Shown here: positions 33,852 through 41,445 of the stretch, piece by piece
Layout of the letters: every line of letters begins with the position of its first letter
How positions within the stretch are numbered: the stretch's first letter is position 1
Notes under the pieces: generated by a model
Database searches by the model: none
Seen by the model: only the letters and a program-made list of their open reading frames with translations
What the model was told of the DNA's origin: nothing
Origin: Planctomycetota bacterium
GTDB taxonomy: Bacteria; Planctomycetota; Planctomycetia; Gemmatales; Gemmataceae
Direction of reading: 5' to 3'
Length of the DNA: 45,134 nucleotides
Assembly: GCA_021413735.1 (NCBI GenBank)
Contig: JAIOPV010000040.1
Span: forward strand, 1-45,134
Program-made: the position numbers and the translations under genes

Positions 33852-36800
33852 TCAAACCCCAGAACGGCCCTCCGACCCTCGGTAAAGCATCCAGTACACG
33901 ACCGGCACCAACAGCAGGGTGAACGCGGTTGAGACGAGCAACCCGAAGATCAACGCCCAAGCCAATCCGCTGAACACGGGGTCGAGTGTGATTGGCCACG
34001 CACCGAGCATCGCTGCCCCAGCGGTGAGCAGGATTGGCCTGAACCGCACGGCACCGCTTTCGATCAGCGCTTCCTTCAATGTCGCTCCGCGGTCGCGGAC
34101 GTGCTGGATGAAGTCGATCAGCAGAATCGCATTCCGGTCCGCGATACCTGCCAGTGCGATCATCCCAATCATCGCGGTGGCCGTGAAGTACACCGGATTC
34201 GCAAACCCGCCGACCGTGGTTCCGGTCACGAGATTCAACAGCCAGAACCCGGGCATGATCCCGATCACCGTGAGTGGAATCGAGATCATCTGCACGAGTG
34301 GAATGAGGTAACTTCCCGTCTGATACACCATCAGGATGTAGATCAGAAGCATGGCCCCACCGAAGGCCAACCCGAGGTCACGGAACACATCCAGCGTGAT
34401 CTTCCACTCGCCTTCACCGGTCCAGACCACTTCCGCGCCACCCGGCGTCGGGTGATCCCGAATCTGGAACAGAAGCCCGATGACCGCCTCGGCCGGTGTG
34501 CGGCCCGCCGTGTCCGCCGTGACGTATCCGACACGCCGCATATTCTTGTGGTAGATCGTCTGCTCCGCGGGCAACTCCTCAAACCTTCCCAACTCACCAA
34601 CTCGAACAATCTCGCCACCCGGCGTTTTCACGCCCAGACGGAGGAGATCGGTCAGCCCGGTCCGGTTGCCAAGAGGCACCTGAATCAAAATCGTCAGGGG
34701 GTTCAATTCTCGCGGGAGGTGGCCGCTGCCCGCGCGGAAATCCTTGGGGTCGCCCTCGCCGGGTGTCATGCCGTTGAGCCCGATCCGCAGAGTGTTCGCA
34801 ATCTGCTCGGTCGTGATGCCGGTAAGCGATGCCTTCTCCTTATCCACGCGGAAGACGTATCGCGGTCGGTCGGCCTCGAATGTGTCGTCCACATCAACGA
34901 TGCCCGGCTCCTTCTCGAACAACGAGCGAACGTGGCGAGCGTCTGCCTTGAGTTCGCTCTGCGTCTGGAAGGGTTTTGCATACACTTCGGCGACGAGCGT
35001 GCTGAGAACGGGCGGCCCGGGAGGCACCTCCACGATCTTGATTCGGGAGTTGTGCATGCGGGCCAGTTGGTCCAATCCATTGCGGACTCGAAGTACGATG
35101 GCATGGCTCTGTGTTGAGCGATCTTCCTTGGAGATCAGGTTTACGCGAAGGTCGCCACGATGCGGTTCTCGACGCAAATAGTAATGCCGGACCATGCCGT
35201 TGAAGTCCATCGGCGACGCGGTGCCGGCGAACGTCAGCACCTCGGCCACTTCCGGATTCTTTTTCAATTCGTGAGCCATCTCCTGCAAAACCGCGTCGGT
35301 CGTCTCGACCGTCGTACCTTCGGGGAGATCGACGAGAACCTGGAACTCATTCTTGTTGTCGAACGGTAACATCTTGAGCGGCACGAGTCCCAGCGCCGGC
35401 ACAATGCACGCCCCCGCGAGCAAGAGCCCGGTGAAGCCGATGAGTGCCCAGGCTGCACGGCGTGATTCGAGAAACGGAGTCAGCACGGCACGGTATACGC
35501 GGTAGGTCCGCGTCTTGTGCGGGTCGGTCGGTTCGTGGCCGCCCTTGTCGTAGACGCCCTTCAGCACCTGATAGCTCAGCCAGGGCGTGACGGTGAACGC
35601 GACCACCATCGACATGAACATCGCGACCGGGACGTTCAACGCCATCGGCCGCATGTACGGCCCCATCATTCCCGTGATGAACATCATCGGCAGGAACGAC
35701 ACCATCACGACCAGCGTCGCCACAATGATCGGCGGACGGACCTCATTCACGGCATCGAGGACGGCCTCGCGTGGCGGCTTCTTCCGGAGTCCAAAGTGGC
35801 GGAAAATGTTCTCCACGTCCACGATTGGATCATCGACCACGAGGCCCAGCGCGAGGATAAGAGCGAACAGCGTCACGCGGTTGATCGAGTACCCCGCAAG
35901 GTAATTGACCAGCAGCGTGAGTGCGAACGTGAGCGGCACCGCCAAGACGACAATAATCGCTTCCCGCCAGCCCAGGCTGAACATGACCAGTGCGGATACG
36001 ATGATAATGGCGAGGCCGAGTTCGCGGATCAACTCGCTCACCTTCTCGTCGGCTGTCTCGCCGTTGTTCCGGGTGATGCGGGCCTCAATGTCGTGCGGGA
36101 TGACCGTGCCGCGGAGTTCGGCAAGTCTCGCCTCGATGGCATGCGACACCGACACCGCGTTGCTCCCTTTCCGCTTGGCAACGCCGACGGTCACAGCCGG
36201 ATAGTCGGTCACGCCGTCGGGGCGGTTCTTGGTCCCGGGGCCGAAGCTGATGCGAGTGTAGGTGCCGGGTTCCTCGGGGCCGTCGAGTACCTTCGCGATC
36301 TCGTTCACATACACCGGCTTGCCCGCGAAGACGCCAACGACCAGAGTTTCGAGTTCTTTCGCGGTCTGAACGAACGACCCGCCCTCAACCGTCACTTCGC
36401 GGTTATTCGATCGCAGAGATCCGGCCTGGATGTTCACGTTCGCGCCGCGGAGCACACGGTCCACGTCCAGCGGCGTGACCTGCCGGGCGGTCATGCGTTC
36501 GGGATCGAGTGCCACGCGGAGTTGCCGACGGCGACCGCCGACGATCTCGGTGCGGGCCGTGTCAGGAACGCCCTGAAGCGCCACCTCCACCTGCTCGGCC
36601 ACTCGCCGCAGAGCGAAGTCGTCCGACGTCTTGCTCCACAGCGTGACGTTCACCAGTGGCACATCGTCGATCTCCACGGGCTTGACCACCCAGCCCGTGA
36701 CCCCGGGCGGAACCACATCCGAGTGCATCATGATCTTGTTGTGGAGTTTCACGAGGCTCGCTTCGCGGTTCTCACCCACGAAGAACCGCACCGTGACGAT

Positions 36801-37097
36801 TGCTTCCCCCGGCCGCGACATCGAGTAGACGTACTCCACGCCGTCGATCTGCGCGAGGAGCCTTTCGAGCTTTGAGGAGACTTGCTGTTCGATTTCCTCG
36901 GCAGTGGCTCCGGGCATGCGGATGAAGATGTCGGCCATCGGCACGACGATCTGCGGCTCCTCCTCTCGCGGTGTGAGAAAGAGAGCCGCGGCCCCACACG
37001 CCAGCATGAGGAGGATGAGCAGAACCGACAAATTCCCGTGAAGGAACGCCTCGACAATGCGGGAGACGAAGCTGTGATCGGTGCGTGGCGAGGTCAT
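33852..37097 (-). CDS. RND efflux pump, inner-membrane permease (HAE1/AcrB-like)
   Basis: 1081 residues, full length. The N-terminal membrane helix NLSVLLILLMLACGAAALFL is followed by the first porter region (MADIFIRMPGATAEEIEQQV). The proton-relay aspartates lie at 422-423 in LALGLVVDDPIVDVENI, within the central helix bundle. A second large periplasmic loop follows, then the last helices (YTFTATAMIGMIAL-type segment, AGIADRNAILLIDFI). It forms the proton-driven trimeric permease of a tripartite exporter. The adaptor gene precedes it by 41 nt, and no outer-membrane TolC-type gene is adjacent. Neighbouring genes suggest stress-linked export of a toxic compound or metal; sequence alone does not separate heavy-metal (CusA-like) from drug (HAE1) specificity. 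Confidence 0.94.
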   Translation of the reverse strand: MTSPRTDHSFVSRIVEAFLHGNLSVLLILLMLACGAAALFLTPREEEPQIVVPMADIFIRMPGATAEEIEQQVSSKLERLLAQIDGVEYVYSMSRPGEAIVTVRFFVGENREASLVKLHNKIMMHSDVVPPGVTGWVVKPVEIDDVPLVNVTLWSKTSDDFALRRVAEQVEVALQGVPDTARTEIVGGRRRQLRVALDPERMTARQVTPLDVDRVLRGANVNIQAGSLRSNNREVTVEGGSFVQTAKELETLVVGVFAGKPVYVNEIAKVLDGPEEPGTYTRISFGPGTKNRPDGVTDYPAVTVGVAKRKGSNAVSVSHAIEARLAELRGTVIPHDIEARITRNNGETADEKVSELIRELGLAIIIVSALVMFSLGWREAIIVVLAVPLTFALTLLVNYLAGYSINRVTLFALILALGLVVDDPIVDVENIFRHFGLRKKPPREAVLDAVNEVRPPIIVATLVVMVSFLPMMFITGMMGPYMRPMALNVPVAMFMSMVVAFTVTPWLSYQVLKGVYDKGGHEPTDPHKTRTYRVYRAVLTPFLESRRAAWALIGFTGLLLAGACIVPALGLVPLKMLPFDNKNEFQVLVDLPEGTTVETTDAVLQEMAHELKKNPEVAEVLTFAGTASPMDFNGMVRHYYLRREPHRGDLRVNLISKEDRSTQSHAIVLRVRNGLDQLARMHNSRIKIVEVPPGPPVLSTLVAEVYAKPFQTQSELKADARHVRSLFEKEPGIVDVDDTFEADRPRYVFRVDKEKASLTGITTEQIANTLRIGLNGMTPGEGDPKDFRAGSGHLPRELNPLTILIQVPLGNRTGLTDLLRLGVKTPGGEIVRVGELGRFEELPAEQTIYHKNMRRVGYVTADTAGRTPAEAVIGLLFQIRDHPTPGGAEVVWTGEGEWKITLDVFRDLGLAFGGAMLLIYILMVYQTGSYLIPLVQMISIPLTVIGIMPGFWLLNLVTGTTVGGFANPVYFTATAMIGMIALAGIADRNAILLIDFIQHVRDRGATLKEALIESGAVRFRPILLTAGAAMLGAWPITLDPVFSGLAWALIFGLLVSTAFTLLLVPVVYWMLYRGSEGRSGV

Positions 37098-37138
37098 CCG
37101 GGGAATCCTCGGAGTGGGGCGGAACTTGCGAGGAATGT

Positions 37139-38254
37139 TCAGCGGGTCGGCGGCAGGGCGACGGTTTCGCCCTCACTCAGTCCGGAAAGGATCTCGACAC
37201 GATCCCCGGTCACAGGGCCGACGCGAACGAACCGGCGTGTCAACGTGTTATCGGAGTTTATCACCTCGACCAGATCGAGTTGGCCGAGTTGACGCACCGC
37301 GGTAATCGGCACGAACAGCCGCTCCACGGTGCCGACGGGGATGCTGACACGGCCGAACATGCCTGGCAGCGGTGGTTTCACGGACGGCACCTTTGGCAAT
37401 GTCACCTTCACCAGCACGGAGCGGCTTGCTTGCTGTGCCTGCGGCACCACCTCGCGAACCGACCCCATTGCGTCTCGAATCCCAGCGGCCTCGATCTGAA
37501 TCGCGAGTTGCTGACCCTCGCGAAGCTCCGGAGCGAGGCTTTCGGGGACGTTCACATGGAGTTCCAGTTCCGCCGGATCGTAGATCACCATGATCGGCTT
37601 GCCCGGAGTCGCGATGTCGCCAGGGTCCGCGAATCGGTCCGCGACGATTCCCCGAGAACCGGCGACGATTTTCGTGTAGGTCAGTTGCACGTCAAGTCGA
37701 TTGACCGCTTCCTTCACCCGCTTGACCTGGGCTTCTGCCACCTTCATCGCTCCCTCGTAGCGGGCAAATTCCGCCACACCGATGACGCCTTTCTCCCGCT
37801 CGCTTTGGGCGCGGGTGAAGTCGCTCTTGCGGACGAGCAAGTCGGCCTCAGTGGCCGTCACGGCCGCAAGTGCCTCTGCCTGTTGAGCGAGCAGTTCGCG
37901 GTTGTCGAGCAGGACCAACTCTTGGTCTGGCTTCACGGCGTCGCCAGGGCGAACTTTCACGTCGAGGATGCGGGCGAGTAACTGGGCCGAAACCTCCGTT
38001 CGTCGCCGAGGCTGCACGCTTCCGACAGCGGTCGCCGTGTCCTCAATCCGCCGTTTCTCGACTTTCGCCGCCGGCCGACCGGTAGCAACCTCTCGTGGCA
38101 CGGATACCTCGCCGGGTTGCACCTTCTCGCGGAAAGCGCCGCCCATCCAGGCCAGGAACGCGACGAGGCCGACGACTGCAAGTGCGGCCGTTCCGATGGA
38201 CCGAACGACCGGCCACACACGGCGAGGTTCAACCTGGGCTACGGTTGCTGTCAT
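37139..38254 (-). CDS. RND periplasmic adaptor (HlyD/MFP family)
   Basis: 371 residues. A single membrane anchor at about 19-38 (IGTAALAVVGLVAFLAWMGG) is followed by a barrel-sandwich/lipoyl half motif (VSAQLLARILDVKVRPGDAV), a coiled-coil hairpin (about 110-185, RKSDFTRAQSEREKGVIGVA), the second lipoyl half (KIVAGSRGIVADRFADPGD) and beta-barrel/membrane-proximal parts (LFVPITAVRQLGQLDLVEVI). It links the RND permease to an outer-membrane channel. A GTG three codons upstream (38257-38263 region) is an alternative start. Cotranscribed with the permease. Confidence 0.93.
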   Translation of the reverse strand: MTATVAQVEPRRVWPVVRSIGTAALAVVGLVAFLAWMGGAFREKVQPGEVSVPREVATGRPAAKVEKRRIEDTATAVGSVQPRRRTEVSAQLLARILDVKVRPGDAVKPDQELVLLDNRELLAQQAEALAAVTATEADLLVRKSDFTRAQSEREKGVIGVAEFARYEGAMKVAEAQVKRVKEAVNRLDVQLTYTKIVAGSRGIVADRFADPGDIATPGKPIMVIYDPAELELHVNVPESLAPELREGQQLAIQIEAAGIRDAMGSVREVVPQAQQASRSVLVKVTLPKVPSVKPPLPGMFGRVSIPVGTVERLFVPITAVRQLGQLDLVEVINSDNTLTRRFVRVGPVTGDRVEILSGLSEGETVALPPTR

Positions 38255-38364
38255 GGGTTTCACCGTTCCGTCGGGTCCGTGGTTTCGGCCTGGGGTAGGT
38301 CAGGCTTGGGATTCGTTGGAGGCGTGGGTTTCTGCCGCGACCGCGGCTCACACTCCCCACTCAT

Positions 38365-38514
38365 TCAGGTCGAGATACCCGCCTTCGGAAGAACCCAGAT
38401 TTGGAGGACGAACCAAAGAGCTACAATACCCAGGAGTAACAGAACATCCATTGAATACCTCGGGGATGGTGTGGCCTCGGCATCGGGCACACGTGGGGAG
38501 TCGTCTGGTGTCAT
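38365..38514 (-). CDS. Small single-pass membrane protein
   Basis: 49 residues. Start ATG at 38514 overlaps the stop of the upstream gene (ATGA, 38514-38511), a strong sign of a real coupled gene. A polar, proline-rich N-terminus (TPDDSPRVPDAEATPSPRYS) is followed by one hydrophobic helix MDVLLLLGIVALWFVLQIWV and a short tail LPKAGIST. It lies 110 bp upstream of the RND adaptor in the same orientation. I recognise no family. Size and position suggest an accessory subunit of the pump, comparable in concept to AcrZ, but no sequence similarity is claimed. Confidence 0.7.
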   Translation of the reverse strand: MTPDDSPRVPDAEATPSPRYSMDVLLLLGIVALWFVLQIWVLPKAGIST

Positions 38515-39056
38515 GGGTTCTTCGCCTTTACCTTCTCGGGTAATGGATGATCCTTGTGCACTTCCTCGAAACCGTTCTCGACGAACTTCGAGACAACTTC
38601 GGCGTGGGCCTGGATCAACTTGGCGACATAGGGATCGTCTGAGGTCTCGGTCACCTTCACGCCCTTCTCCGTTTTCTCGACCTTCATGGTGATCTTGTCT
38701 GAATGTTTGAAAATCTCGGCGAACAGCGGGTCGCGGTAATGGATTCCCTTGCCCTCCTTGACGCGAGAGTGCATCGCGGTCGCGTGTTCCTGAATCTTCT
38801 TTGCAACTTCGGGCACGGCGGATTCGGTGACCGTCTCGACACCAGTCTTGGTTTCGACCACCGTTCGTTTGATATCCTTCCGATTCGTCAGCAGAGAGTG
38901 GAACACGTCGCGGTCGGCGGCGAAGTTTTCGTCCTTGCCCATTCCCTTGCCTTTGCCCGGTGGCTGGGTCGATGTACCAGTCGCGGCGAGCATCACGATC
39001 AGACACAGAGCGATCAACACCCTACAGCCGGCCCGTGGCGAGAAAATCGACTTCAT
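38511..39056 (-). CDS. Exported protein with two 60-residue repeats, unknown function
   Basis: 181 residues. Signal LIALCLIVMLAATGTSTQPP, then a glycine/lysine-rich linker. Two tandem repeats follow: residues 51-110 and 111-171. They align as VFHSLLTNRKDIKRTVVETK against LFAEIFKHSDKITMKVEKTE, then GVETVTES against GVKVTETS, then VAKKIQEHA against VAKLIQAHA. Each unit is a beta-hairpin followed by an amphipathic helix carrying a conserved His (H91/H151). Homologues occur in planctomycetes beside metal-type efflux genes as far as I recall, without assigned function. Second gene of the operon ending with the RND pump, 18 nt after the small membrane protein gene. Confidence 0.85.
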   Translation of the reverse strand: MKSIFSPRAGCRVLIALCLIVMLAATGTSTQPPGKGKGMGKDENFAADRDVFHSLLTNRKDIKRTVVETKTGVETVTESAVPEVAKKIQEHATAMHSRVKEGKGIHYRDPLFAEIFKHSDKITMKVEKTEKGVKVTETSDDPYVAKLIQAHAEVVSKFVENGFEEVHKDHPLPEKVKAKNP

Positions 39057-39074
39057 CTGGGAACTCCGTTCGTG

Positions 39075-39290
39075 TTAGCGGCCACAGCAGTTCCGATCAG
39101 GGAACAGGATCAAAGCAAGCCCACCGAGGGCAACCAGACCGGCCCAAGCTGGGTCCACAAACAGCGCGAGGGCCGCCCCGATCACCGCGAGTGAGCCGCC
39201 AACAATGACGATACGACGATGGCTCTGTCGCGAATCACTGGCGACGGAGGATTTCATGGTGTCTGCTGTCGAGCTACATGACGTTGACAT
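39075..39290 (-). CDS. Small two-helix membrane protein
   Basis: 71 residues from the ATG at 39290, which has GGAGAA 6-11 nt upstream. A serine-rich N-terminus (MSTSCSSTADTMKSS) and basic SRQSHRR are followed by IVIVGGSLAVIGAALALFVD and PAWAGLVALGGLALILFP, two membrane helices, and a terminal CCGR. The layout resembles the DUF2892/YgaP-type membrane modules often found with rhodaneses, but I do not claim membership. It is the first gene left of the divergent promoter element and faces the rhodanese gene, which fits a shared role in sulfur or redox stress. Confidence 0.75.
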   Translation of the reverse strand: MSTSCSSTADTMKSSVASDSRQSHRRIVIVGGSLAVIGAALALFVDPAWAGLVALGGLALILFPDRNCCGR

Positions 39291-39322
39291 GATTGGATTC
39301 TCCGTAATGGGTTCACCCGTGC

Positions 39323-39351
39323 TTGATCCGTGAGTGAACCAGAAAGTTACA
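39323..39351 (-). promoter_or_regulatory. ECF-type promoter, leftward (TGTAAC-N16-GGATCAA)
   Basis: On the minus strand TGTAAC (39351-39346) is followed after exactly 16 nt by GGATCAA (39329-39323). It lies 32 nt upstream of the first gene of the RND operon. The hexamer-N16-heptamer layout suits an ECF sigma factor, and it is identical in both boxes and spacing to the rightward copy at 39381-39409. Recognition by the sigma encoded at 39933 is inferred. Confidence 0.7.
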
Positions 39352-39380
39352 AACCGGGGGAAAATCGCCGGGAAATTTTC

Positions 39381-39409
39381 TGTAACCTCCTGAGTAGGTC
39401 GCGGATCAA
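39381..39409 (+). promoter_or_regulatory. ECF-type promoter, rightward (TGTAAC-N16-GGATCAA)
   Basis: TGTAAC (39381-39386), 16 nt, then GGATCAA (39403-39409), 53 nt upstream of the rhodanese ATG. It forms a mirror pair with the leftward copy; the two -35-like boxes are 29 bp apart, and the 16-nt spacers differ from each other, so the shared boxes are not a simple duplication. The region between them holds a GC-rich direct repeat (CCGGGGGAAAAT / CCGGGAAATTTT). Confidence 0.7.
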
Positions 39410-39462
39410 TCATTCGACTTGTGGGTTGCAAGTCGGGTTCGTTTCGATTTTTGGAGAGTGTG

Positions 39463-39852
39463 ATGAACCGATTCGTATGCGGGGCAGTTGCGATGTGTGC
39501 CGTGTCCGGCTTCGCCGGCGCTGCCGATCACACGACCGACAGCCTGGAGACCGTGAAGAAAAGCGTCGCGGATGGGAAAGCGGTACTTGTTGATGTGCGG
39601 GAAGACGGTGAGTGGAAAGATGGGCATCTCAAGGACGCCCGACTGCTCCCACTTTCGGACATCAAGAAGGGCGTCCCGGAGGAGAAGCTCAAGAAGACGC
39701 TGCCACCGGGGACCGTCGTCTATTTGCATTGTGGCTCAGGAATCCGTTGCCTGGCCGCAGGCGAGCTGCTCAAGAAGCAGGGCTACGACGTGAGACCACT
39801 GAAGGACGGTTACATGGGGCTGTTGAAGGCCGGGTTCCCACAGGAGAAGTGA
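39463..39852 (+). CDS. Exported rhodanese-domain protein
   Basis: 129 residues. Signal MNRFVCGAVAMCAVSGFAGA directs it to the periplasm. A single rhodanese domain follows: AVLVDVREDGEWKDGHLKDA, then the active-site loop HCGSGIRC with the likely persulfide-carrying Cys90, then LLKKQGYDVRPLKDGY. The start has GGAGAGTG directly upstream of the ATG. Rhodaneses move sulfane sulfur between thiols; an exported single-domain version would act on periplasmic persulfides, cyanide or thiosulfate. First gene to the right of the divergent promoter and 80 bp upstream of the ECF sigma gene. Confidence 0.92.
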   Translation: MNRFVCGAVAMCAVSGFAGAADHTTDSLETVKKSVADGKAVLVDVREDGEWKDGHLKDARLLPLSDIKKGVPEEKLKKTLPPGTVVYLHCGSGIRCLAAGELLKKQGYDVRPLKDGYMGLLKAGFPQEK

Positions 39853-39932
39853 TTTCGCGCCCGTCGCTGGGGTGGTCGGAGTCGCCTGGGCGGGTAGGGT
39901 GTACTTGTCCGACAACCTCAGCGTTCGAGTCG

Positions 39933-40592
39933 ATGAGTTCACAACCCCCAGAGTCCGTTTCTGTTCCGCCTGTCGATCCCGACCGGGATATCGTCCGTCG
40001 CGCGCAGGCCGGTGAGTTCGCGGCCTTTGAGGAACTCGTTGGGCGTTTCCAGTCCCGGGTCTTCGGGCTGGCTTACCGAATGCTTGGAGAGTCGCACGAT
40101 GCGGAGGACGTGACCCAGCAGACGTTCCTCAGTCTGGTCGAACACCTTCGGGACTTTCGCGAAGAATCGGGGGTTGCCGCGTGGGTGCTACGGATCGCCG
40201 CCAACCACGCCCTGAAACTCCTCCGCAAGCGCCGAGGCTTGCCGACCGTGACGCTCAACGACACGAGTGGCCCCGAGGAAGGGTATGGGGACGTGCCGCA
40301 CCCAGCGTTCATCGCCCCGTGGCGGGATGACCCGACCGACCTCGCCGAGCGACACGAAGTTCGGGAGTTAATCGACCGGGCGCTGGCCGATCTGGATGAA
40401 AAGTACCGGGCCGTCTTCGTTCTGCGGGATGTGGAGGGGTTCTCGATCCAGGAGACGGCTGAGTTGCTCGGCATCTCGGAAGCCAACGTGAAAGTCCGGC
40501 TCCTTCGGGCACGACTTGCCCTCCGGGAGCGACTGACCCGGGTGCTGGGTGACGAGACGACCCGCGTGTTCCCCGACCATCAACATGGCTGA
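39933..40592 (+). CDS. ECF (RpoE-like) RNA polymerase sigma factor
   Basis: 219 residues from the ATG at 39933. Region 2: FAAFEELVGRFQSRVFGLAY then RMLGESHDAEDVTQQTFLSL (the DAEDVxQ core-binding/-10 recognition signature). Region 4: LDEKYRAVFVLRDVEGFSIQ followed by ETAELLGISEANVKVRLLRA (the -35-binding helix-turn-helix). This is a classical group of RpoE/SigW-like ECFs. Downstream are a coiled-coil gene (20-nt gap) and a zinc-finger anti-sigma gene, a typical sigma/anti-sigma arrangement. The sigma is the obvious candidate to read the two TGTAAC-N16-GGATCAA promoters. TACTTGTCCG (39902-39911) upstream resembles a motif before the other sigma gene. Confidence 0.94.
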   Translation: MSSQPPESVSVPPVDPDRDIVRRAQAGEFAAFEELVGRFQSRVFGLAYRMLGESHDAEDVTQQTFLSLVEHLRDFREESGVAAWVLRIAANHALKLLRKRRGLPTVTLNDTSGPEEGYGDVPHPAFIAPWRDDPTDLAERHEVRELIDRALADLDEKYRAVFVLRDVEGFSIQETAELLGISEANVKVRLLRARLALRERLTRVLGDETTRVFPDHQHG

Positions 40593-40612
40593 ATGCACAA
40601 GTGAGGTGAACG

Positions 40613-41143
40613 ATGTCCGAGATCAACACACTGCAAGAGCAGATCGACGCCCAATTCACGGCTGCGGCTCGCCGAGCCGAAGTGGGGCGGCAGGAGGCAG
40701 CCCGGGAACAGCAGGATCGAGATGCACGGCTCGCCAAGTTCGATGCCGTGGTGGAACTGTTTTGCACAATCTGGCGGCCCCGGCTGGAACTTCTCCGCAG
40801 CCGGTTTGCCGAGTTGGTGAAGGTCAACCCGGTGATCAAACCGCATAACCGGGAAGCAACCTTCTCGTTCGTCTCCGAACGATACAAGATCGAACTCAAG
40901 TTCTCCGCTGGCCCTGACTACGATATCCGAAACCTGGTCCTGGAATACGACCTCCAGATCATCCCGGTGCTCATCAAGTTCGACTCCCACAGCCGTCTGG
41001 TTCAACCCCTCGACAACATCGACGAGCGCGCGGTCGCGGACTGGCTGGACGAGCGTATTCTGGGATTCGTTAGCACTTACGTCGCCCTCCAGGGCGATAC
41101 CTTCTTCCTTGAACACATGGCTCAGAGCAGTGCCCCGACGTGA
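40613..41143 (+). CDS. Unknown coiled-coil protein in the sigma operon
   Basis: 176 residues. Residues 1-45 are a charged heptad-like coiled coil (LQEQIDAQFTAAARRAEVGR, QEAAREQQDRDARLAKFDAV). The rest is a mixed alpha/beta globular part (FSFVSERYKIELKFSAGPDY, VLEYDLQIIPVLIKFDSHS, ADWLDERILGFVSTYVAL). No signal peptide or membrane helix. I recognise no family. It has a GAGGTGA ribosome binding site and sits 20 nt after the sigma gene and 34 nt before the anti-sigma gene, so it is part of this regulatory operon and may be a partner or modulator of one of them. Confidence 0.85.
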   Translation: MSEINTLQEQIDAQFTAAARRAEVGRQEAAREQQDRDARLAKFDAVVELFCTIWRPRLELLRSRFAELVKVNPVIKPHNREATFSFVSERYKIELKFSAGPDYDIRNLVLEYDLQIIPVLIKFDSHSRLVQPLDNIDERAVADWLDERILGFVSTYVALQGDTFFLEHMAQSSAPT

Positions 41144-41177
41144 GTCGAGGCACGGAGTCTGAACCGGGAGGACGGCC

Positions 41178-41429
41178 ATGACCTGCGAAGAGTTGCTGAA
41201 AGCGCTCAACGACTACGTCGACGACGAGACGATGATCGCCGTGTGCCGAGAGTTCGCCGAACACCTGGCCGGGTGTAACCCATGCCAGGTGGTGGTGGAC
41301 AACATCCGCAAGACGATCCAGCTTTACAAGGACGGCGAACCGTATCCCGTGCCGCCCGCCTGCGCCGCCCGCATGAGAGACTCGCTCCGCGAGAAGTGGA
41401 AGGCGGTCTATCCACAATCCACGGGGTGA
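41178..41429 (+). CDS. Zinc-finger anti-sigma factor (ZAS-type)
   Basis: 83 residues. The motif H29-x3-C33-x2-C36 (HLAGCNPCQ) is the HxxxCxxC zinc-binding signature of RsrA/ChrR-type anti-sigma domains, with additional cysteines at 3 and 23 as possible ligands. A helical tail follows (MRDSLREKWKAVYP). There is no membrane helix, so it is a soluble anti-sigma. Such proteins hold the sigma through a zinc centre that opens on thiol oxidation or metal stress. The GGAGGAC before the ATG is a good ribosome binding site. Last gene of the operon, convergent with the methyltransferase-DsrE gene 16 bp away. Confidence 0.88.
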   Translation: MTCEELLKALNDYVDDETMIAVCREFAEHLAGCNPCQVVVDNIRKTIQLYKDGEPYPVPPACAARMRDSLREKWKAVYPQSTG

Positions 41430-41445
41430 TTCGATTGCCGTGCCG

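Noticed and set aside
35517-36875. 452-codon open frame on the plus strand
   Set aside because: Antisense to the RND permease, very rich in His, Arg and Asp; no domain.
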